In this document: one piece after another, positions 5,579 through 14,037 of the stretch
How positions within the stretch are numbered: the stretch's first letter is position 1
How the letters are laid out: the number at the start of each line of letters is the position of its first letter
Assembly (NCBI GenBank): GCA_963731585.1
Contig: CAVSWC010000007.1
Location: 1 to 64,000 of the forward strand
DNA length: 64,000 bases
Direction: 5' to 3'
Source of the DNA: CANKHA01 sp963731585
Lineage (GTDB): Bacteria; Pseudomonadota; Alphaproteobacteria; Rhizobiales; Xanthobacteraceae
Translations under genes and position numbers: made by a program
Notes under the pieces: generated by a model
Database searches by the model: none
Told to the model about the DNA's origin: nothing
Seen by the model: only the letters and a program-made list of their open reading frames with translations

Positions 5579-6928
5579 ATGACGCGATCCGATCCATATC
5601 AGCAACGAGCGCGAGCGCTTGCGGCGGAAGCCGGGCTTGATCCTGACGGCAAGATCGACCGTCCCGGCCAGCGCCCGATGCCGGTGTGGTGCAGCTACCG
5701 GGACGCGGCGCGGAAAGAACATCTTGCGCGCGAGGCGGAAGCGGCCGCCGTGCAGATCGCGGCGAGCATCGCCCCGCAATCTGCGGAGTTTCAGAATAGC
5801 CCGCTCAAGGTGTTCGGCCAGCATGACGAAGCGACGATTGCGCAGATGCGCAATTGCATGGCGGTGGGAAACGTCGTCGCCGGCGTGATCTGTGCTGACG
5901 GGCATCTGGGCTATGCCCAGCCGGTCGGCGGCGTGGTCGCCTATGAAAAGCAAATCAGCATTTCCGGCGTCGGTTTTGACATCGGCTGCGGCAACATGGC
6001 GGTGCGGCTCGATACCCCTTACAGCGCAATAACGGATCGCGTCGGCGAGATCATCCGCGACGTGCAAAAGGTGATCTCCTTTGGCGTGGGGCGGACCAAC
6101 GATGAGCGCGTTGAGCATGACCTCTTCGATGACGGGGATGCATGGCGCGAATCCGACATGCAGGCTTACCGGCAGAAGAGCATGGCGCAACTCGGTACGG
6201 TCGGATCGGGCAATCACTACGTCGACCTGATGCGCGACGAGGAAGGCTTTACCTGGATTGGCGTTCACTTTGGTAGCCGCGGCCTGGGCCACACCAGCGC
6301 CACGCGCTACCTGAAAGCCGCCGGCGGCAAGGATGGCATGAATGTGCCGCCCGCCGTCATTGACGAAGATAGCGAGCTTGGCAGGCGCTACATCGCCGCC
6401 ATGGAATTGGCGGGGCGCTATTCCTATGCGGGCCGCGAATGGGTGATCGAGCGCGTGCGCAAGATCATCGGCGGCGCCGTGACCGACATGGTGCACAACC
6501 ACCATAACTATGCATGGCGCGAGAAGCACAACGGGCGCTACTTATGGGTTGTGCGCAAGGGTGCAACGCCGGCCTTCCCCGGCCAGCGCGGTTTTGTCGG
6601 CGGATCCATGGGCGATGACGCGGTGATCTTGGAAGGCGTCGATAGCCCGGAGGCAAGGGCGTCGCTCTATTCAACCGTGCACGGAGCCGGACGGCTGTTC
6701 GGGCGCAAGGAAGCCAAGCGCCGTTTCACGCGCGAGGAAATGGATGCGTGGCTGCAATCGCGCGGCGTGACGCTCGTTGGCGCCGATTTGGATGAAAGCC
6801 CGATGGCCTACCGGCGATTACCTGAGGTGTTGGCGCAACATGCCGGGTCAGTGAAGGTGCTCCATACGCTTCGGCCATTTGCCGTGGCGATGGCGGGGGC
6901 GGGTGAGTTCGACCCGTTCAAAGACTAA
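5579..6928 (+). CDS. rtcB: RtcB-family RNA ligase
   Basis: 449 residues. ATG 5579 follows GAGAGAGAGGAAA. RtcB seals RNA 2',3'-cyclic phosphate or 3'-phosphate ends to 5'-OH using GTP and Mn2+. Visible family motifs: ADGHLGYAQPVGGV (107-119), GFDIGCGNMAVR with metal-binding Asp and Cys137, GSGNH (209-213), HFGSRGLGH (230-238), HNHHNYAWRE (306-315) and VHGAGR (367-372) that should carry the guanylated His. All look intact. It follows the GcrA-like gene and DUF1376 remnant in one direction, so it is probably a phage early gene, possibly repairing tRNA cut by host defence nucleases (inference). Confidence 0.92.
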   Translation: MTRSDPYQQRARALAAEAGLDPDGKIDRPGQRPMPVWCSYRDAARKEHLAREAEAAAVQIAASIAPQSAEFQNSPLKVFGQHDEATIAQMRNCMAVGNVVAGVICADGHLGYAQPVGGVVAYEKQISISGVGFDIGCGNMAVRLDTPYSAITDRVGEIIRDVQKVISFGVGRTNDERVEHDLFDDGDAWRESDMQAYRQKSMAQLGTVGSGNHYVDLMRDEEGFTWIGVHFGSRGLGHTSATRYLKAAGGKDGMNVPPAVIDEDSELGRRYIAAMELAGRYSYAGREWVIERVRKIIGGAVTDMVHNHHNYAWREKHNGRYLWVVRKGATPAFPGQRGFVGGSMGDDAVILEGVDSPEARASLYSTVHGAGRLFGRKEAKRRFTREEMDAWLQSRGVTLVGADLDESPMAYRRLPEVLAQHAGSVKVLHTLRPFAVAMAGAGEFDPFKD

Positions 6929-6987
6929 CGGGACCGTTGCGTTGCGTAACAAAAAATCAATTCGCGATGCAATGCACGGGAGAAATC

Positions 6988-7584
6988 ATGCGCAAGCGGA
7001 AGCTTAAGAAGGCCGTCACGCTGGCTGGAGCCATCCAGCCGGCACAGCATGACAGGAGGGCCACCGACCTTTTGCGGAATGCGCAAGTCGCTCCGGTGAT
7101 CGTCGACGATCCGTATGAACATGGCGGCAAGATTCTCTCCATGCGCTCGCTGCGGGACGATCCGCTGGCCGCCATGCACAGCGCCGGCCAGCTCGACGAC
7201 GCGCAGTTCATGGCCGGCCGGCACTGGCAGCGCAACCGCTACATCGCCGAGATCGGCGCCGTGCAGGCGATCGATCCAAGCAAGGAGGCCGTGGACGGCG
7301 GCAAGCCGCCGGAAGCGCGGATTTCGGACGGTCACATCAAGGCGTTCAAAGAAATGGCGCTCGCCATGCGCGCGCTCGGCATGGAGGGCGGAGCGCTGAT
7401 CCAGCTCTTTCTCGACCAGGGGCTGACGCTGAAGGTGATCGCGGGCAAATGGGGACTGAAGACCGCGCGCGAGCGCGGCTATCTCGGCTATCGGCTGCGC
7501 GAGTGTCTCGACACGCTGGCGGTGACGTTCGGCTACGCCCGTAACATGGACCGCAAGGACGAGCAGCCGGGGATTGAGTGGTAG
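6988..7584 (+). CDS. Phage protein of unknown function, 198 aa
   Basis: Start ATG 6988 is preceded by GGGAGAAATC. The N terminus is basic (RKRKLKKAVTLAG). Residues 90-190 hold ISDGHIKAFKEMALAMRALG, then LFLDQGLTLKVIAGKWGLK and YLGYRLRECLDTLA, which resembles a helix-turn-helix near the C terminus; the overall look recalls DUF6456-type alphaproteobacterial proteins, but I am not certain. It ends the right-hand early series, before a 235-base gap in which I see no gene. Confidence 0.55.
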   Translation: MRKRKLKKAVTLAGAIQPAQHDRRATDLLRNAQVAPVIVDDPYEHGGKILSMRSLRDDPLAAMHSAGQLDDAQFMAGRHWQRNRYIAEIGAVQAIDPSKEAVDGGKPPEARISDGHIKAFKEMALAMRALGMEGGALIQLFLDQGLTLKVIAGKWGLKTARERGYLGYRLRECLDTLAVTFGYARNMDRKDEQPGIEW

Positions 7585-7819
7585 GGCAGGGGTGTTATTG
7601 TTGGCGGGGCGTGTTCAAAAATGCCAGCGCTTTTCTCACTCGCCGCAAAACCAGTTGGTATCCCGCCAATGGGGACCTGTGCCAAATTGATACCGATGCC
7701 TTAATTCGCTTATCGCGCACTGCCCCAATTCACTAATTTTTGTTTTGGAGGGAATAACGACTCATTAGTAAGTTGCGGCGCATTTAAGCAGAGTTCAACA
7801 AAAGCGTCTGGGCCGCGTC

Positions 7820-8017
7820 ATGAGCACAGCCGACCAGTATCGCGTAAGAGCGGCGGAGTTCGCCGCGATGGCAAAATCAGAGCCGGCACCAACGTTGCAA
7901 ACTGAGTATGCCAAGATGGCGGCAAGCTACATGCGGCTTGCAGAGCTTGCAGATCGCAATGCGAGGACTGACGTGGTGTACGAGCCGCGGCCGGGTCAGA
8001 AATATGGCGCGCCCTAA
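7820..8017 (+). CDS. Small conserved Bradyrhizobiaceae-type protein, 65 aa
   Basis: MSTADQYRVRAAEFAAMAK opens the protein; KMAASYMRLAELADRN and DVVYEPRPG follow. This is a widespread pattern of short helical proteins in Bradyrhizobium and relatives with no assigned role. It is monocistronic and followed at once by a terminator. Confidence 0.7.
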   Translation: MSTADQYRVRAAEFAAMAKSEPAPTLQTEYAKMAASYMRLAELADRNARTDVVYEPRPGQKYGAP

Positions 8018-8020
8018 TTA

Positions 8021-8045
8021 GGTCGCCTCGGTTGGCGGCCTTTTT
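8021..8045 (+). terminator. Rho-independent terminator
   Basis: GGTCGCC, a 6-base loop, GGCGGCC (one G-T pair), then TTTTT. It lies 4 bases after the stop of the 7820-8017 gene. Confidence 0.75.
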
Positions 8046-8105
8046 CATTTAGCCGCGAACTGCAAATCGCCGCACGCGCTGGGGGGGCGGGCCGGCGCGT
8101 CAGGC

Positions 8106-8179
8106 TCGAAGGATGGATTGCAGGGTTATCAGGGCGTCGCCCGTCTTCGACAGGCTATGCCCGGCAATGACGATTTTTC
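8106..8179. repeat. Palindromic intergenic repeat, partial copy
   Basis: It reads AAGGATGGATTG, then CAGGGCGTCGCCCGTCTTCG and ends TGCCCGGCAATGACGA. It is the right half of the family, lying between two convergent genes. Confidence 0.7.
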
Positions 8180-8207
8180 ATGTGGAGCGGCGGCCACGTG
8201 CGTCTTA

Positions 8208-9062
8208 TTACCTGACGCGCTTGCGCTGTTTGCTGCCATGGCGATTGGCAAAGGTCTTGGTAAACTCTGCACCGAGCAAGAATATCTGCACTGAGTAATA
8301 GACCCACAGCAGCAGCACGATCAGGCCGCCAGCGGCACCATAGCTGGAGGCGACTGCGCTGCTGCCAAGATACCAACCAATGAGGGATTTCCCGATTGTA
8401 AAGAGGATCGATGTAGCCATCGCCCCGACTATCACGTCCCGCCACTCAATGCGCCGGTCCGGCAGTACCTTGTAGATCGCAGCAAAGAGGACCGCGAGAA
8501 GCGCAAAGGACACGACAAAGTTCAGGATCGTAATCAGGATCTTTCCGATCGGCAGAACCGCATCGAGATAATTGCCGAATGCGGTAAGTCCTGCACTCAC
8601 CGCGAGCGACACAATGAGCAGGAAGCCGAGGGTCGCGACCAATCCTAAGCTGGCCGCCCGAGCCCGGATTAATCGCGACACAGTCGTCGCTTGCGGCTTG
8701 GCTTTCCAGATTGCGTTCAAAGCAGATTGCATCTCGCCGAACATGCCTGATGCAGTCGCGATTAACGTGACGACCCCAATGATGGTCGCCAGGATACCCG
8801 ACGACGTGCCGGCGGCGCTGGCTATCGCTGATTGCAGAACGTCGGCCGTTTGCTGACCCATCAGGTCGCTGAGCTGTCCGGTCATGGCGTTCTGCGCCGC
8901 ATCACGCCCGAATGCTAGACCAGCAATTGCAACAACGATGAGGAGAACCGGAGCAATGGACGTGACGGTGTAGAACGCTATCGCAGCGCCTTTACTCAAA
9001 GCCTCGTCGTCGATGAATGAAACTAGGGTCTGCTTGAGCAGCGCCCAGGACTCCGAAAGCAT
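8208..9062 (-). CDS. YihY/BrkB-family inner membrane protein
   Basis: 284 residues with six predicted membrane segments. SKGAAIAFYTVTSIAPVLLI near residue 23 is the family signature, then GVVTLIATASGMFGEMQSALN and WVYYSVQIFLLGAEFTK near the end. Earlier proposals that this family is RNase BN were withdrawn; the role is unknown. The C terminus is basic. It is the last gene of a three-gene operon after the holin-like and DUF3618 genes, 29 bases after the latter. Confidence 0.9.
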   Translation of the reverse strand: MLSESWALLKQTLVSFIDDEALSKGAAIAFYTVTSIAPVLLIVVAIAGLAFGRDAAQNAMTGQLSDLMGQQTADVLQSAIASAAGTSSGILATIIGVVTLIATASGMFGEMQSALNAIWKAKPQATTVSRLIRARAASLGLVATLGFLLIVSLAVSAGLTAFGNYLDAVLPIGKILITILNFVVSFALLAVLFAAIYKVLPDRRIEWRDVIVGAMATSILFTIGKSLIGWYLGSSAVASSYGAAGGLIVLLLWVYYSVQIFLLGAEFTKTFANRHGSKQRKRVR

Positions 9063-9091
9063 CTCAAATCCTCAACTGAGGCTCGCTCACT

Positions 9092-9448
9092 TCACCCAAC
9101 GGCAAGGGCTCGATCAGCTGCGGTTTTTTTTTTGGCAGGCGCTTTTCGACGGCTGGATTGTTTGCGGGGCCTGGCTTGTTTGCGCGTCCGCGGCTGGCGT
9201 TTTTCCGTCGCCTCGGAAAACATCAGCCAGCCGATCCCCGCGGCGATCAGCAAATAAGGAAATGGGTGTTTAGCCAGCTGCCGAATGAGGGAGTCGCCCA
9301 GCTCGGCCGCTCCGTCGGTAGAGAAGCCGAGGGCCTTATCAAGCATGACTCCGGGGGACATTTGGCTCTGCAGGTCATCCATCAGTCCGGTAAGGCGCCT
9401 GCGGGATTTGTTCGCCTGCCGTTCCAATGCTTGGGTCGTGTCGGTCAT
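9092..9448 (-). CDS. DUF3618-like membrane protein
   Basis: 118 residues. MTDTTQALERQANKSRRRL is the short N-terminal helical segment of DUF3618-type proteins; LLIAAGIGWLMFSEATE (70-86) is a membrane segment; the tail is very basic (TRKQARPRKQSSRRKAPAKK). Its ATG overlaps the stop of the upstream gene (ATGA). The T-run seen on the plus strand at 9123-9135 is the Lys codons of PAKKK, not a terminator. Confidence 0.75.
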   Translation of the reverse strand: MTDTTQALERQANKSRRRLTGLMDDLQSQMSPGVMLDKALGFSTDGAAELGDSLIRQLAKHPFPYLLIAAGIGWLMFSEATEKRQPRTRKQARPRKQSSRRKAPAKKKTAADRALAVG

Positions 9449-9852
9449 GAAGCACCTACTTCTGATTTGGCTACGGCCACGTCGCGTTCCACCTGCTTAA
9501 TCGTTTTCGATGGGACAAGGTTCTTGGCCTGGACCCGCGTGACGCCGAGCCATAACAGGACCATTCCCAGGATCAGGACGATGACCGCCACCATAAGAGT
9601 TGCGACGGGCAGGCTCCAACCATAAGCAACGAGCGTGCTGATAATCGCCTGCAAGAACAACATCGCCGCAGCCATCAAGAGAACACCGCCCGCCACAATC
9701 AGGCCTATTCCGATCCCAATAGCCGCCACCGCCTCGGTAAGCTCCGTTCGCAGCAGCCGCAGTTCGGTTTGCACGAGGGTGGTAAACTCCTCCACAATTT
9801 GGGCGAACGTTCCCGTCACCCCTTCGGGTGGGGGAGATTTTGGAGTGGCCAT
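9445..9852 (-). CDS. Phage-holin-family (DUF1469/holin superfamily III-like) membrane protein
   Basis: 135 residues from ATG 9852; an upstream GTG would add 15 poorly coding residues. TFAQIVEEFTTLVQTELRLL is amphipathic, then two membrane segments (IGIGLIVAGGVLLMAAAML and VATLMVAVIVLILGMVLLW). The grouping with DUF3618 and YihY is common in Rhizobiales and suggests envelope stress rather than phage lysis. First gene of the operon; 4-base overlap with the next. Confidence 0.8.
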   Translation of the reverse strand: MATPKSPPPEGVTGTFAQIVEEFTTLVQTELRLLRTELTEAVAAIGIGIGLIVAGGVLLMAAAMLFLQAIISTLVAYGWSLPVATLMVAVIVLILGMVLLWLGVTRVQAKNLVPSKTIKQVERDVAVAKSEVGAS

Positions 9853-10043
9853 GCTGCACCTGTCTCGCAGAGCGAAGATCGGAGAACTTCTACACAACTC
9901 CTAGCAGTATCGAAAGTTCGGCACTCGATTCAAGGAGAAATTTGCTGCGGTGCAAACGCGGCTGTGGGCATCGCCTTAAGAGACGACAGGCTTTCGCGAG
10001 CTGGCTGAATGAGCCAGCCTGAAAATGGAACTAGGCCGACTGT

Positions 10044-10508
10044 CTATTTCGCCCGTTTCCAGTTCAACGTGACGCTGCCCCCTCCTGACGAGACGGCGCG
10101 CGTAATTAGGTCATCACCGGCAAGAGTGAAAGGTCTTTTTTGTTCGGTGCCATCCCAATTCGGAAATGAAGCGCGCTCAATTTTGAAAATCAACGTATCG
10201 CCACTGACGGTAAATGAGCCATAGTGGGCAACCACTCCAGCGGTTATGGCTTTACTTTCCTCGGGCGTAGCCGTCATTCGGTTGTTTGAGGCGATCTTGG
10301 GAAGGCCACGGGCGATCGTCACGAGGGTGTAATGCCCTGTCTCGTCCAACATCAACACGCCGTTAGTATGGACTTCCGTCTTAACGCCGTTGCTCTCCCG
10401 CGTCTCATATTCGAGCCTGTAGGTGCCGGCAACCTCTTTGGCGGTTTGCGCCCATGCCGGTGACGCAAGGCAGATAAACGTCGCAGCCGCAGTGATGAAT
10501 GTTCGCAT
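10044..10508 (-). CDS. Secreted lipocalin-like protein
   Basis: 154 residues. Signal peptide MRTFITAAATFICLASPAWA, cleavage after AWA. The mature part VAGTYRLEYETRESNGVKTE, HYTLVTIARG and HYGSFTVSGDTLIFKIE fits the lipocalin-like (lipocalin_5) beta-barrel domain. No ligand can be inferred. It stands alone, with 191 bases to the holin-family gene. Confidence 0.75.
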   Translation of the reverse strand: MRTFITAAATFICLASPAWAQTAKEVAGTYRLEYETRESNGVKTEVHTNGVLMLDETGHYTLVTIARGLPKIASNNRMTATPEESKAITAGVVAHYGSFTVSGDTLIFKIERASFPNWDGTEQKRPFTLAGDDLITRAVSSGGGSVTLNWKRAK

Positions 10509-11175
10509 GCACCGGTCCCCTTTCGCGCCTTATAAAGCAGCGAGTTTATCAAACGAGTAGTGGACGGCAATTGGGGCATAGTGGACGGTTACGAGCCAGC
10601 CCCGATCACACTCAATCGCTTGCGGCGATCCAGCGCGGTGGTCACGGGGGTAATTGGCTCGCCAAGCCGGACCAACGCCGCTTCATTGGGCGGCGATTTG
10701 CCTGTTCATGACATTCCTGATGTCGGTGGCTGGACGAGAACATCAGGGCCGGCGTCGGACTTTTCAAACGCACCCACCACTTATCAACGGCCACCCACAC
10801 GATGATGTCGATGCGGCTTGACGGCGTGACCATCCCACGATAGTGGGTAGGCAGACTTCAGAATTACGCCCGGCCCGGAGCAATCCGCGTCGGGCGTTTC
10901 GCGTTCAGGCAGCAGCTCTTCTTCTTTCGATTATCGACGCGCCCGCATTTTTATATCCCTCTGATTGTAGGGCAGCGGTCATATCGGGAGAAGAAGGGGG
11001 CTGCCTGATCTGTTTCCGGAGGGGAAGAACCTTCTGGTTGCTTGGCCGCTCACCGAAGATTTCCAAAACCTGGCTGGCCAGGCGCGGCCTGAGCAATATC
11101 CGCTGGACCATCGACACGGGCAGTTATCGAATATTTCCACCTCAACACGCGAACGATCTCGGCAACTGAAAATCA
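10509..11175. other. Gene-poor stretch
   Basis: I see no convincing gene in these 667 bases. An open frame on the plus strand from about 10843 to 11169 encodes mixed basic and hydrophobic sequence without recognisable pattern. A near-direct repeat, GTGGACGGCAATTGGGGCA and GTGGACGGTTACGAG, lies at 10560-10595. Confidence 0.4.
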
Positions 11176-11514
11176 ATGGCAGGCAAGCGCGTTAAGCGAC
11201 CGGGGGCAGGGCCTACGGCCGCAGTCCCCAACAAGGCATCGATGGCGCGGCAGCAAGCCGTTGCGGCAACCGCGGCAAGCGGCGAGACGCCGCTCGATCA
11301 CATGCTGCGGGTGATGCGCGATCCTGGCAACGATGACCAACGGCGGGACCAGATGGCCAAGGCTGCGGCCCCTTACGTTCATCCCAAGCTGGCGGCGATT
11401 GAGCACACCGGCAAGGACGGCGGCCCGATCGAAACCGCTGAGCTATCCGACACCGAACTGGCGCGCGCCATTGCTTTCACGCTCGCCAAGGCCGTGCGGG
11501 CCACGGCGCATTAA
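11176..11514 (+). CDS. Phage small terminase subunit-like protein
   Basis: 112 residues. SGETPLDHMLRVMRDPGNDD, then RRDQMAKAAAPYVHPKLAAI is the pattern of short proteins that precede large terminase genes in Rhizobiales prophages. ELSDTELARAIAFTLAKAVR closes it. There is no clear N-terminal helix-turn-helix, so the terminase role is by likeness only. The large subunit is 6.4 kb downstream, not next to it as usual. Confidence 0.6.
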   Translation: MAGKRVKRPGAGPTAAVPNKASMARQQAVAATAASGETPLDHMLRVMRDPGNDDQRRDQMAKAAAPYVHPKLAAIEHTGKDGGPIETAELSDTELARAIAFTLAKAVRATAH

Positions 11515-11529
11515 TCAAGGTCTTTCAAA

Positions 11530-11603
11530 ATGGCACTTCAGCAATCCGTCGCGGTCCGCAATGCCGGGCTCGACGCCAAGGAAACCGCGATCGGCACCTC
11601 GCC
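11530..11603. repeat. Direct repeat unit 1 (second unit at 12088-12161)
   Basis: About 74 bases starting at the ATG are identical to 12088-12161, covering the first codons of both genes. Divergence starts just after the codons for GTSP. Confidence 0.85.
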
Positions 11604-11751
11604 CGTCCTGAAGATTCGCACGAAGGCCGCGCAGGCGCGGGCCGCCTTGGCGGAAGCAATCACCACACAAACGCAAGTTGCCGCGGCTCCGGTTGAGTTC
11701 GCCCGTGATGTTGACGGCAAGGCGATGGGCGTGCGTAAGGTCGTCAACTAA
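11530..11751 (+). CDS. Small phage protein, 73 aa, sharing its first 27 residues with 12088
   Basis: MALQQSVAVRNAGLDAKETA is repeated almost exactly at 12088. After residue 27 it diverges into KAAQARAALAEAITTQ and ends AMGVRKVVN. It is likely a phage virion-associated protein, with its 5' end copied from, or to, the 12088 gene. Its stop is followed directly by the ATG of the collagen-like gene. Confidence 0.5.
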   Translation: MALQQSVAVRNAGLDAKETAIGTSPVLKIRTKAAQARAALAEAITTQTQVAAAPVEFARDVDGKAMGVRKVVN

Positions 11752-12075
11752 ATGGCGGTCCCCACTTGGGTGCTGATCGGCTGGCTGGGCACGACTGCTT
11801 CGGTAGCAGTGCCCGGCTTTGCCACGAGAACTGAGTGCGAGGCGTCAAGGGCGCTATTGATGGCGTGGACGAAGGCTCCCGCCATCTGCATGCGCGGGCC
11901 TTCGATTGTTGTTGTCACCGGCCCGGTTGGGCCGCGCGGTCCCTCGGGTCCAGCGGGCGCTGCAGGCCAAACGGGATCGGCGGGGCCCGCAGGTCCAATA
12001 GGCCCGATAGGTCCGATAGGCCCGATAGGGCCAACGGGCAAATCGCCAACGGGCACATTCTTAACCGCCAACTAG
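11752..12075 (+). CDS. Collagen-like triplet-repeat phage protein
   Basis: 107 residues. A hydrophobic N terminus (VPTWVLIGWLGTTASVAV) is followed from about residue 58 by 14 Gly-X-Y triplets: GPVGPRGPSGPAGAAG and then GPIGPIGPIGPIGPTG. Collagen-like stretches of this kind occur in phage tail fibres and similar proteins and trimerise. The repeated triplet DNA (GGCCCGATA) is a likely slippage site. The ATG directly follows the TAA of the previous gene. Confidence 0.7.
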   Translation: MAVPTWVLIGWLGTTASVAVPGFATRTECEASRALLMAWTKAPAICMRGPSIVVVTGPVGPRGPSGPAGAAGQTGSAGPAGPIGPIGPIGPIGPTGKSPTGTFLTAN

Positions 12076-12087
12076 AGCAGGCTTTGC

Positions 12088-12494
12088 ATGGCACTTCAGC
12101 AATCCGTCGCGGTCCGCAATGCCGGGCTCGACGCCAAGGAAACCGCGATCGGCACCTCGCCGATCCTGAAGATTTCGAACGGGCGCGCAGCCCGCCAATT
12201 GCGCGGCCGGCCGACAGCGGAAGCGTGCTGGTGAGCTGCACGCTACCGTCCGACTGGCGCGCGGCCGCATCGGGCGGCAGCAAAGCCAAGGCCGGGACCT
12301 GGGAGGGAATTGCTTCGGGGCCGGGGACCGCCGGACACTTCCGCATTTATGCCAGCGACGGGGTGACCTGCCACGAGCAAGGTTCGGTGACGGCGACGGG
12401 CGGCGGCGGCGACATGGAAGTCGACAACGCCGTATTCGCCGTCAACCAGGCGTTCTCGGTCACGGGCTACACCACGACCGCAGGGAATGCGTAA
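12088..12494 (+). pseudogene. Phage structural-type protein, frameshifted
   Basis: It starts with the same 27 residues as the 11530 gene, continues to SPILKIS, then the frame shifts between about 12180 and 12205. In the next frame the protein continues with DSGSVLVSCTLPSDW, then GIASGPGTAGHFRIYASDG and a final TGYTTTAGNA. A repaired protein would be about 135 residues, beta-rich, like a phage head or tail decoration protein. One deletion of about 1-2 bases would explain the break. Confidence 0.6.
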
Positions 12495-12517
12495 TCATCG
12501 CTTGTCTCGGCGAAGCG

Positions 12518-12607
12518 TCTCTCTCTCTCTCTCTCTCGTCATCGCCGGGCAGAGCCCGTCGAAGACGGGCGTGAACGCCCTGACGACCCGGCAATCCATC
12601 CTTCAAG
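12518..12607. repeat. (TC)10 run and palindromic repeat copy
   Basis: A 20-base TC run (12518-12537) directly abuts a family copy starting CGTCATCGCCGGGCAGAGCC and ending GACCCGGCAATCC. The dinucleotide run lies just after the stop of the pseudogene at 12494. Confidence 0.75.
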
Positions 12608-12747
12608 CACGATTGCGGACGCGGCCCGAAGGCCGCCGAATTCAACAAAGATACCGCAGCCTGATTGAGGCACGCGACAAGACGACCGGCCGACGGCGCA
12701 AGTCCGTTCGGCACTCATACCCGCGCGTCCCCGCCGGACAACGTGCA

Positions 12748-12819
12748 TCCGATCACGGGCTCGCCCGAAGATCGGCGCTAACTCCGATCACGGGCTTGCC
12801 AGAAGATCGGCGCTTAACA
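12748..12819. repeat. Tandem 36-base repeat, two copies
   Basis: Copies at 12748-12783 and 12784-12819 with the core CCGATCACGGGCT and AGATCGGCGCT. They lie just upstream of ATG 12833, so they may be in its leader. Confidence 0.7.
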
Positions 12820-12832
12820 AGAAAGCACAGCC

Positions 12833-13624
12833 ATGCGAGACGACGACCTTCCGATGACCGACGAGGCGCGCAAGCGCGAAATCGAGCTTCTCATGCGCAC
12901 GGACCGGCCGCGCTATTTCCGCGACGAGGCCGTGCAGCGGGAGTATCTCCAGATCCTGGAGCGGGGGGAGGCGTGGCGGCAAGGCGGCGGACGGAAACCT
13001 TTAGCGCCGGGTGCCGACGTCGGCATTCCTGGTAAGGGAAGCACGGTCGGTCAGCAGCGGCGGGACCGCGTGGGTGCATCGACCGGAACGCTTCACCGCG
13101 ATGCGGCGGACAGCGCGAGGATCGGTGATGCACGCGTTTTGTCGGATGTCACGCCGGACAATGACTGATTGCCTGGTGCGCAATACGCAGCACGCAAACG
13201 CCCGCCAGCGACAGACACGGTTTATGAAGAAGACGGCCGTCTACATTACCGGTATGGTGGTCATCATGAAATGCCGGAAGGAGTATTTAAAAAATGGAAT
13301 CTCCAGTTGGAAACGGCTGAGGTCTTTAAACAATCGACAACTGGCCGTAACCACGCAACGTATAGAGAGAGTCCTACAGGGCCGAGAATCGGTAATATTT
13401 GGAACCCACTGCATGAAGCTTATAGTGACGCCGTGAGAGAACTCAGTAGGGACTTCTTCGCGACAAGCGGAATACGCGCCGATGGCTTTAACATGATACC
13501 GGATCAGGCTCGTGAACTGCTGAGGCTAATAAGACAATCTGATGATCCCCGCATCCGCGATTTCAACTATAATATAAGGCGGATACAGCGGCTGTTTAGA
13601 TTACGCAGTGGATCGGATGACTGA
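12833..13624 (+). pseudogene. Phage-borne polymorphic toxin, split by one in-frame TGA
   Basis: The frame is continuous over 263 codons apart from a single TGA at 13166-13168. The first part is charged (MTDEARKREIELLMRTDRPR) like a short virion-associated protein. The join reads VLSDVTPDND-stop-LPGAQYA, where Trp (TGG) is plausible. The second part has a domain with GRLHYRYGGHHEMPEGVFKK, then TAEVFKQSTTGRNH and NPLHEAYSDAVRELSRDFF and is clearly lower in GC. The HH motif recalls HNH/ENDO VII-type toxin domains, but the family is not certain. The gene directly downstream looks like its immunity protein. Confidence 0.6.
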
Positions 13625-13635
13625 ATAGGTGAAGC

Positions 13636-14037
13636 ATGGCCAGCGAGCTTGATGCGCGGCAGGAAGCGGAATGGAAAGTCCTCCACGATCGTGTGGACGA
13701 GGTGCTGGTGCGGTATGGAAAAGTAGATGCCTTTGGCAAGGGCGACTATTGGTTGGTGGATGAGAATTTGGGGTTGTGGCGCCAGATGATCGAACTGAAT
13801 AATCTGACGCTGCTCGACCCCGCGATTATCAAACAGTTGCAGGACCTGTTGGCAGACTATCCCGATTGGGAGATTGCGGTTCGCGTGGTTATCGCCGGTC
13901 ATGAGGACATCGGGATGGGACTAATCATTTCCAATGACGAAATCATCGACGACCTGCAGCGCGATTACCTACCGGCCGAGTTTCGCAACTTGACCTATCC
14001 CGGCAGCAAGCCGTTCAAGAATTGGTTTGAAAGCTGA
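13636..14037 (+). CDS. Probable immunity protein
   Basis: 133 residues, acidic. It starts 11 bases after the toxin frame ends. WLVDENLGLWRQMIELNNL, then LLADYPDWEIAVRVVIAG and IISNDEIIDDLQRDYLPAEF are typical of single-domain immunity proteins next to HNH-like toxins. By position and composition (less GC than the flanks) it was gained with the toxin. It would protect the host if the toxin were made; with the toxin frame broken it is possibly an orphan. Confidence 0.6.
   Translation: MASELDARQEAEWKVLHDRVDEVLVRYGKVDAFGKGDYWLVDENLGLWRQMIELNNLTLLDPAIIKQLQDLLADYPDWEIAVRVVIAGHEDIGMGLIISNDEIIDDLQRDYLPAEFRNLTYPGSKPFKNWFES

Noticed and set aside
5552..6529. Long minus-strand open frame opposite rtcB
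   Set aside because: The opposite strand encodes a complete RtcB; this frame has no start site or recognisable pattern.
9121..9136. Run of T's as a terminator for a plus-strand transcript
   Set aside because: It is the Lys codons of PAKKK in the DUF3618 gene on the minus strand; there is no stem before it.
10843..11169. 108-codon plus-strand frame before the small terminase-like gene
   Set aside because: Mixed basic and Cys-containing sequence without pattern, no convincing ribosome site, and competing frames of similar length on the other strand.
13166..13168. TGA in the toxin frame as selenocysteine or programmed readthrough
   Set aside because: No Cys-type context or downstream stem-loop is evident and Trp fits the neighbouring residues; a nonsense change or base error is simpler.
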